Assembly: GCF_019746015.1 (NCBI RefSeq)
Contig: NZ_JAIESM010000009.1
Coordinates: 57,857-121,856 of the forward strand
From: Sphingomonas sp.
GTDB taxonomy: Bacteria; Pseudomonadota; Alphaproteobacteria; Sphingomonadales; Sphingomonadaceae
Length of the DNA stretch: 64,000 nt
Direction of reading: 5' to 3'
Position numbers and translations under genes: made by a program
Part shown: positions 55,594 through 64,000 of the stretch, one piece after another
Numbering within the stretch: the stretch's first letter is position 1
Layout of the letters: every line of letters begins with the position of its first letter
Notes under the pieces: generated by a model
What the model was told of the DNA's origin: nothing
Database searches by the model: none
What the model saw: only the letters and a program-made list of their open reading frames with translations

Positions 55594-55905
55594 TTACTTG
55601 AGCGGAATGATCACTTCATCATGATGCGCGACGTTCAGGTCCTTGCGCACCAGTTCCTCCACCATGTCCGGATTGGCATGGCCGGGATCGAGCAGCTTCA
55701 CCCGGTTTTCCAGCACCGCGCGGCGCTTGTTGAGCGCGGCCAGTGCCCGCTCGCGCTTGGCTAGCTGGTGCTGGTAATCGCCATAGGCCATCACCCCGTT
55801 CGGGCCGATAATGGCATAGCTGGCGAAGAACGCCATCACGACCAGCGCGAGCGCCGGCGCGCCCACACGCCGCAAGATTGCCGAAAGACTGCGCCGCCCT
55901 GCCAT
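55594..55905 (-). CDS. ftsB: Septum formation initiator (FtsB/DivIC family)
   Basis: 103 residues: one membrane helix (GAPALALVVMAFFASYAIIG) then a coiled coil (YQHQLAKRERALAALNKRRA) and a conserved tail (PDMVEELVRKDLNVAHHDEV). It links FtsQ and FtsL at the division site. The ATG at 55905 is the natural start; longer frames upstream cover eno. Located between eno and pdhA as in many proteobacteria. Confidence 0.94.
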   Translation of the reverse strand: MAGRRSLSAILRRVGAPALALVVMAFFASYAIIGPNGVMAYGDYQHQLAKRERALAALNKRRAVLENRVKLLDPGHANPDMVEELVRKDLNVAHHDEVIIPLK

Positions 55906-55990
55906 AGGGTTAATGTGCCCCGCCCGCCCCGGCGGGTCAAGCGATGTTTCCAATGATCGCAGCGTATTACTACGGGGCCTGTCGTTGCGT

Positions 55991-57280
<1,290 letters not shown>

Positions 57281-57394
57281 CTAGATTTGCTACAGTGATG
57301 GCGATGGCGCGGCCTCTATCCGCTTCATCGTCGAACGGCAATTGAGCTTTGGCCGCGCCGCGCGGCAGCAATGTGTGCGCATGGGAGACAGACA

Positions 57395-57856
57395 ATGGCT
57401 GAAGACGTGATCGAAGACGCGAAGGAAGCCGTTGCTGACGCCGCCGAGGCGACCGGCACCGACAAGCCGGACCTGAAGCAGCAGGCCAGCGACTTTGCCA
57501 AGCAGGCCGCCGAGCGCGCCAAGACTGCCGCGGCAGAGGGCAAGGCGCGCGCCGGCGAGGCGCTCCACACCGCCTCGCGGCTGATGGACGATGCGGCAAA
57601 GGCCGTCGATGAGAAGCTGGGCAGCAGCTATGGCCAATATGCCCATAGCGCGGCCGAAAAGATCGCCGACTTTGGCGACACGCTCCAGACCAAGGAGCTC
57701 GACGAGCTGATCGAGGATGCGCAGAATTTCGTGCGCAAATCGCCGGCCATCGCCATCGGCATTGCGGCGGCGCTGGGCTTTGTGGTGGCGCGCCTGGTGA
57801 AGGCGGGGCTGGACCATGAGGAAAGCGCGGACCCGGGCGATGGCAACCCGGCCTAA
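57395..57856 (+). CDS. YqjD/ElaB-like tail-anchored amphipathic protein
   Basis: 153 residues. The first 100 form long amphipathic helices rich in Ala, Lys and Glu (KQQASDFAKQAAERAKTAAA), resembling apolipoprotein-like or LEA-type repeats; a C-terminal helix (FVRKSPAIAIGIAAALGFVV) is a membrane anchor like that of YqjD/ElaB. Relatives associate with ribosomes or the membrane in stationary phase. First of four overlapping genes. ATG 57395 fits the family; an in-frame ATG lies eight codons earlier. Confidence 0.8.
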   Translation: MAEDVIEDAKEAVADAAEATGTDKPDLKQQASDFAKQAAERAKTAAAEGKARAGEALHTASRLMDDAAKAVDEKLGSSYGQYAHSAAEKIADFGDTLQTKELDELIEDAQNFVRKSPAIAIGIAAALGFVVARLVKAGLDHEESADPGDGNPA

Positions 57857-58208
57857 GCCCCCCAGCATGGCCGACGAGCGCGACAGCGAGGGCCTCGCCG
57901 CGATGATTTCGCGGCTGGCGGCAGAGGGCAATGACTATGCCCGTGCCGAGCTGCGCGCCTATCGCGCCGGCATGGCCGACCGCATCACCGCGGCGCGCAC
58001 GGCCGCCATCCTGTTCGTGGGCGCCATTGTGCTGGCGCTCGCCACGCTGGTTGCGCTGCTGGTCGGGCTGATCCTGGCGCTGGCAACGCTGATCGGCGCG
58101 GCGGGGGCAACGGCGGTGGTGGTGCTGGCGATGCTGTTGCTGGCCGGCCTGATGGGCTGGATTGGCGTGGGGCGCATCAAGCATGCACTGCGCAAGGAGA
58201 AGAAATGA
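57840..58208 (+). CDS. YqjE-like (phage holin family) membrane protein
   Basis: About 122 residues with a helical N-terminus and two membrane helices (AAILFVGAIVLALATLVALL; GATAVVVLAMLLLAGLMGWI) as in the Actinobacteriophage_holin_6/YqjE group. The holin name is historical; these are chromosomal envelope proteins. It overlaps the YqjD-like gene and, by four bases, the next. Start ATG 57840, or 57867. Confidence 0.78.
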   Translation: MATRPKPPSMADERDSEGLAAMISRLAAEGNDYARAELRAYRAGMADRITAARTAAILFVGAIVLALATLVALLVGLILALATLIGAAGATAVVVLAMLLLAGLMGWIGVGRIKHALRKEKK

Positions 58209-58534
58209 GCAAGCCCGCTCGCGATGTCGATCTGGCCAAGGCCGAAGCGGCCGCCGCGCGCGAGCGCTTCATGGCGACGCTCAGCGACGTGCGCACCCGG
58301 CTGCAGCCGGCGCAGCTGCGGCGCGAGGCGGGCGGCGCGATCAAGCAGGGCGGCAACCGGCTGGCCCGCGCGGCGTTGACCACCGCACAGCGCCATCCCG
58401 CGCGGATGGCCGGGCTGGGCGTGGCGCTGATGCTACTCGTCGCCCGCAACCAGATTTTCGGCGTGGCGCGCGCAGCCGGTGCGCGCCTTGCCAACCATCG
58501 CCACGCGCCGCCAAAGGGAGCCGCCAATGACTGA
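58205..58534 (+). CDS. DUF3618-like small membrane-associated protein
   Basis: 109 residues: an N-terminal basic helix (DLAKAEAAAARERFMATLSD, VRTRLQPAQLRREAGG) and one hydrophobic segment (RMAGLGVALMLLVARNQIFG). Resembles the DUF3618 type found beside yqjD/yqjE-like genes. Start and stop overlap both neighbours (ATGA and eight bases), so it belongs to the same translation-coupled cluster. Function unknown. Confidence 0.75.
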   Translation: MSKPARDVDLAKAEAAAARERFMATLSDVRTRLQPAQLRREAGGAIKQGGNRLARAALTTAQRHPARMAGLGVALMLLVARNQIFGVARAAGARLANHRHAPPKGAAND

Positions 58535-59027
58535 GACCGAAACCACCCCCGCCCCCGACGCGACCGACGCCGCAGAGGCCGCCGTCGATGCCGCCAGCGG
58601 CCGGCTGGCTGCACTGCGTGACACCGTGCTCGACAAGCGCGACGCGGCGATGGACACAGCCCGGGAATCGGCGGCGCAGGCCGCGCGGCGCACCGCCGAC
58701 ACGATCGAGGGCAATCCGCTTGCGGTGCTGGTCGGCGGGCTGGCGGTGGGCGTGCTGGCCGGCGCAATGCTGCCGCGCAGCCGGCACGAAACGCGCACCA
58801 TCGGCTCGGTCGGCAAGAAGCTGAACCAGGGTGCCGTTGCCGTTGCCCGTGCCGCGCGCGAGGCGGGCGTTGCCGAACTCTCGGCCGCCGGGCTGACCCG
58901 CGCCGCCGCGCGCGAAGGGGTGAAGCGGCTCGTCGCGCATGTCGGCGACGCGGCGAAGAATGCGGGACAGGCTGCCGCCAAGGCCGGCACCGAACAGGCA
59001 AAGACAGGCTTCAAACCGGGTGAGTAA
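58527..59027 (+). CDS. Alanine-rich membrane-anchored protein of the YqjD-like cluster
   Basis: 166 residues: an acidic Thr/Asp-rich start, amphipathic Ala/Arg helix (KRDAAMDTARESAAQAARRT), one membrane helix (PLAVLVGGLAVGVLAGAMLP), then a further long Ala/Lys/Arg-rich helical tail. Plan is like the first gene of the cluster but with the anchor in the middle. No named family. Confidence 0.72.
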   Translation: MTETETTPAPDATDAAEAAVDAASGRLAALRDTVLDKRDAAMDTARESAAQAARRTADTIEGNPLAVLVGGLAVGVLAGAMLPRSRHETRTIGSVGKKLNQGAVAVARAAREAGVAELSAAGLTRAAAREGVKRLVAHVGDAAKNAGQAAAKAGTEQAKTGFKPGE

Positions 59028-59067
59028 GCCGCTATCGGCGCCCTATTTTCCCGAAAAGGACAGCCCG

Positions 59068-59301
59068 ATGAGCATGATTCACCTGGTTTTCGGCGGCCGC
59101 GTGAGCGACCCGCAGACCCTGGACTTTACCGATCTCGCCTCGCTCGACGTGGTCGGCTTCTTCCCGAGCTATGCAAGCGCCGAGAAGGCATGGCGCGCGG
59201 CCGCCCAGCGCACGGTTGACGATGCCGAGATGAAATATGTGGTGGTCCACCTCCACCGCCTGCTCCAGCCCGACCTTACCGAACCCGCCCCCAAGGGCTG
59301 A
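59068..59301 (+). CDS. DUF4170 domain-containing protein
   Basis: 77-residue alphaproteobacterial protein: HLVFGGRVSDPQTLDFTDLA, VVGFFPSYASAEKAWRAAAQ and DDAEMKYVVVHLHRLLQP match DUF4170. AAAAGGA precedes the ATG at 59068. Often near lipid A or stress genes elsewhere, but function is unknown. Confidence 0.88.
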   Translation: MSMIHLVFGGRVSDPQTLDFTDLASLDVVGFFPSYASAEKAWRAAAQRTVDDAEMKYVVVHLHRLLQPDLTEPAPKG

Positions 59302-59326
59302 ACGACCCAAGGCAGGGGCGGTATGC

Positions 59327-59422
59327 GACCAAACCAACCCGTCGCCCCGGCCTTGAGCCGGGGCTAGGCTGTCTTTGAACGCCGAAGAAGAAACCGAGCC
59401 ACGGCTCGGGGGCCGGGGCGAC
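59327..59422. repeat. Long hairpin repeat, copy B
   Basis: Flank GACCAAACCAACCC, then arms GTCGCCCCGGCC (59341-59352) and GGCCGGGGCGAC (59411-59422) with an inner GAGCCGGGG. Near-identical arms to copy A at 14244-14340. Between convergent DUF4170 and rhomboid genes. Confidence 0.85.
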
Positions 59423-59479
59423 GGGGGTACGAATCATGGCGCCCAAAGATCGTCGCGCTTTGGCCGCTCCGGCGCCCGC

Positions 59480-60094
59480 TCAGGCGCGGCGATAGTGCCA
59501 CAGCAGCAATGGCCGGGCCAGCGCCAGCCCGGCCAGGAACCCGCCCACTTGCGCCCCCACGGCCAAGGTTGCGCCACCCAGCCCGGCGACCAGGCCGTAC
59601 AGCGTCTGCAGCCCTATCCACGCCGCCGCCATCCAAAGCACGTTTATCGTCCGCGCCATTTTCGGCGAGGAGAACAGCAGCGCATAGCCGCCGATCAGGG
59701 CGGAAACCGCACCACTCGCCCCGATCATCGGGGTCAGGCTGCCCGGCTGCAGCGCCCATTCGCCCAGCGCCGCCGCATAGGCGCCGACAATGTAGAGCAA
59801 CGCCACCAGCCTTGGCCCCAGCGCGCGTTCGAGCTGCGACCCGCAAACCACCAGCATCAGCAGGTTGAACGCCAGATGCGTCCACCCCGCATGGATGAGC
59901 GTTGCCGTAAGCGGGGAGAGGAACCACGGCACCAGCGGCAGCCCGTCCGGCCCGTCTACCGCCTGCGTCACCGAGGCCGGCACAAATCCCCCCAGCACGG
60001 CATAGCTGCCGAGCGCCGGCGTCAGGATCAGCAGGGCCGAGCACACAATGGTTACGCCGGCGATCAGGGTGGTCGCCGGAAAACGCTGCAGCAA
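59480..60094 (-). CDS. Rhomboid-family membrane protein with catalytic His replaced by Gln
   Basis: 204 residues, about six membrane helices. The rhomboid HxxxN motif is present (WTHLAFNLLM, His73 and Asn77) and so is the nucleophile motif GASG (Ser127), but the partner usually AHxxGFxxG reads AQVGGFLAG, so the catalytic His is Gln182. The codon is CAA on direct reading. It is likely either inactive, acting like a pseudoprotease, or uses another base. It follows greA on the same strand. Confidence 0.85.
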   Translation of the reverse strand: MLQRFPATTLIAGVTIVCSALLILTPALGSYAVLGGFVPASVTQAVDGPDGLPLVPWFLSPLTATLIHAGWTHLAFNLLMLVVCGSQLERALGPRLVALLYIVGAYAAALGEWALQPGSLTPMIGASGAVSALIGGYALLFSSPKMARTINVLWMAAAWIGLQTLYGLVAGLGGATLAVGAQVGGFLAGLALARPLLLWHYRRA

Positions 60095-60108
60095 TGTGGC
60101 GTTGCGGG

Positions 60109-60585
60109 TCAGATGAACTCGATCTTGGCGACGAGATAATAGCGGTCGCCCGACGGCACCGTCACTTCCACCTCGTCCTCGACGCGGCGGCCGATCAGCG
60201 CGCGGCCGAGCGGCGAGTTGTAGCTGATCCGCCCGGCAGAGGCATCCGCCTCGGTCTGGCCGACAATCTGATAGCGCACCGGCTTGTCGTCTTCATCGAT
60301 CAGGGTCACGGTCGCGCCGAACACCACCTTGTCGCCCGAGAGCGTGGTGGGATCGATGATCTGCGCGCGCGAGAGCTTGTCCTCGATATCCGAAATCTGC
60401 GCCTCGATCTGGCCCTGGCGCTCCTTGGCGGCGTGATATTCGGCATTTTCGGAAAGGTCGCCATGCGCGCGCGCTTCCTCGATCGCGTCGACGATCAGCG
60501 GCCGTTCGGCCTTCAGCCGTTTCAGCTCCGCGGTCAGCGTTTCATAGCCTTCCGCCAGCATCGGCATCTTTTCAACCGTCGCCAT
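60109..60585 (-). CDS. greA: Transcription elongation factor GreA
   Basis: 158 residues: N-terminal coiled coil inserted in the RNA polymerase secondary channel with signature [20 protein letters not shown] (acidic tip Asp/Glu), C-terminal FKBP-like domain ending [20 protein letters not shown]. Rescues backtracked polymerase by transcript cleavage. It lies just downstream of carB, the common carB-greA order. Confidence 0.97.
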   Translation of the reverse strand: MATVEKMPMLAEGYETLTAELKRLKAERPLIVDAIEEARAHGDLSENAEYHAAKERQGQIEAQISDIEDKLSRAQIIDPTTLSGDKVVFGATVTLIDEDDKPVRYQIVGQTEADASAGRISYNSPLGRALIGRRVEDEVEVTVPSGDRYYLVAKIEFI

Positions 60586-60662
60586 CTCGATCGTCCCTAA
60601 AAGCCTTCACAACAGGCCAAGCGCCCTGCCCGCCTGTACGCCGCCAATGATTTTGCGAGGAA

Positions 60663-63998
<3,336 letters not shown>

Positions 63999-64000
63999 TA

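Noticed and set aside
57840..58208. Prophage suggested by a phage holin family protein
   Set aside because: YqjE-like chromosomal protein beside a YqjD-like gene; no phage genes around.

Overview
The window is dense, GC-rich bacterial chromosome. Its gene families and gene order point to an alphaproteobacterium, most likely a sphingomonad (Sphingomonadaceae): the clustered Entner-Doudoroff genes zwf-pgl-edd-glk-eda, the eno-ftsB-pdhA-pdhB block with a lipoyl domain fused to PDH E1 beta, carB-greA, a TMEM175-family protein, and many tightly overlapping ATGA/TGATG gene junctions. No integrase, transposase, phage structural gene, CRISPR array, rRNA or tRNA could be recognised.

Layout. 1-7750 (minus): ETF-ubiquinone oxidoreductase, a TPR protein, ispE, an N-formylglutamate amidohydrolase-family protein, a lipoprotein, and NnrE/NnrD running in frame without a stop codon into an RlmD-type RNA methyltransferase cut by the window edge. 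7872-10895 (plus): a UDG-fold protein lacking key residues, a lytic transglycosylase and MoaB. 11032-15955: a YbjN protein, a radical SAM protein, an outer-membrane barrel and an acyl-CoA synthetase. 16001-23682 (minus): dnaE, a TMEM175-type membrane protein, glutathione peroxidase, a GNAT enzyme, a small HTH protein and lolD/lolC. 24131-26819: hsp20 with a heat-shock-type promoter, pyrG, secG. 27018-34269 (plus): MarR and SH3 proteins, argC and the Entner-Doudoroff operon. 34400-38947 (minus): mltG, fabF, acpP, fabG, fabD. 39162-44216 (plus): rpsF-rpsR-rplI, an Ala/Lys/Pro-rich secreted protein, gyrA, DUF952. 45058-48791: an accessory one-polypeptide restriction-modification-like protein coupled to trmFO. 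50205-53094: three Tad-type pilus assembly proteins. 53098-57268 (minus): pdhB, pdhA, ftsB, eno. 57395-59301: four short overlapping membrane-associated genes and DUF4170. 59480-63998 (minus): rhomboid-like protein, greA, carB.

How it works together: most of the window is core metabolism (glucose to KDPG to pyruvate to acetyl-CoA, fatty-acid synthesis, CTP and carbamoyl phosphate, isoprenoid precursors) and core information processing (DnaE, gyrase A, ribosomal proteins, GreA, tRNA/rRNA modification), with envelope functions (Lol, Tad, MltG, lytic transglycosylase, FtsB).

Most unusual signals: (i) two perfect 33-bp inverted repeats about 11.6 kb apart that differ at four arm positions, every difference being compensated in the opposite arm; (ii) palindromic repeats of at least four families, or a simple hairpin, at seven of the eight convergent gene junctions; (iii) the apparent NnrE-NnrD-RlmD fusion, which removal of one C from a C7 tract would resolve into a classic ATGA stop/start; (iv) a nuclease-methyltransferase protein whose stop codon overlaps the trmFO start; (v) a rhomboid with the catalytic His replaced by Gln and a UDG-fold protein without its Fe-S cysteines. 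No complete new multi-gene system is evident.
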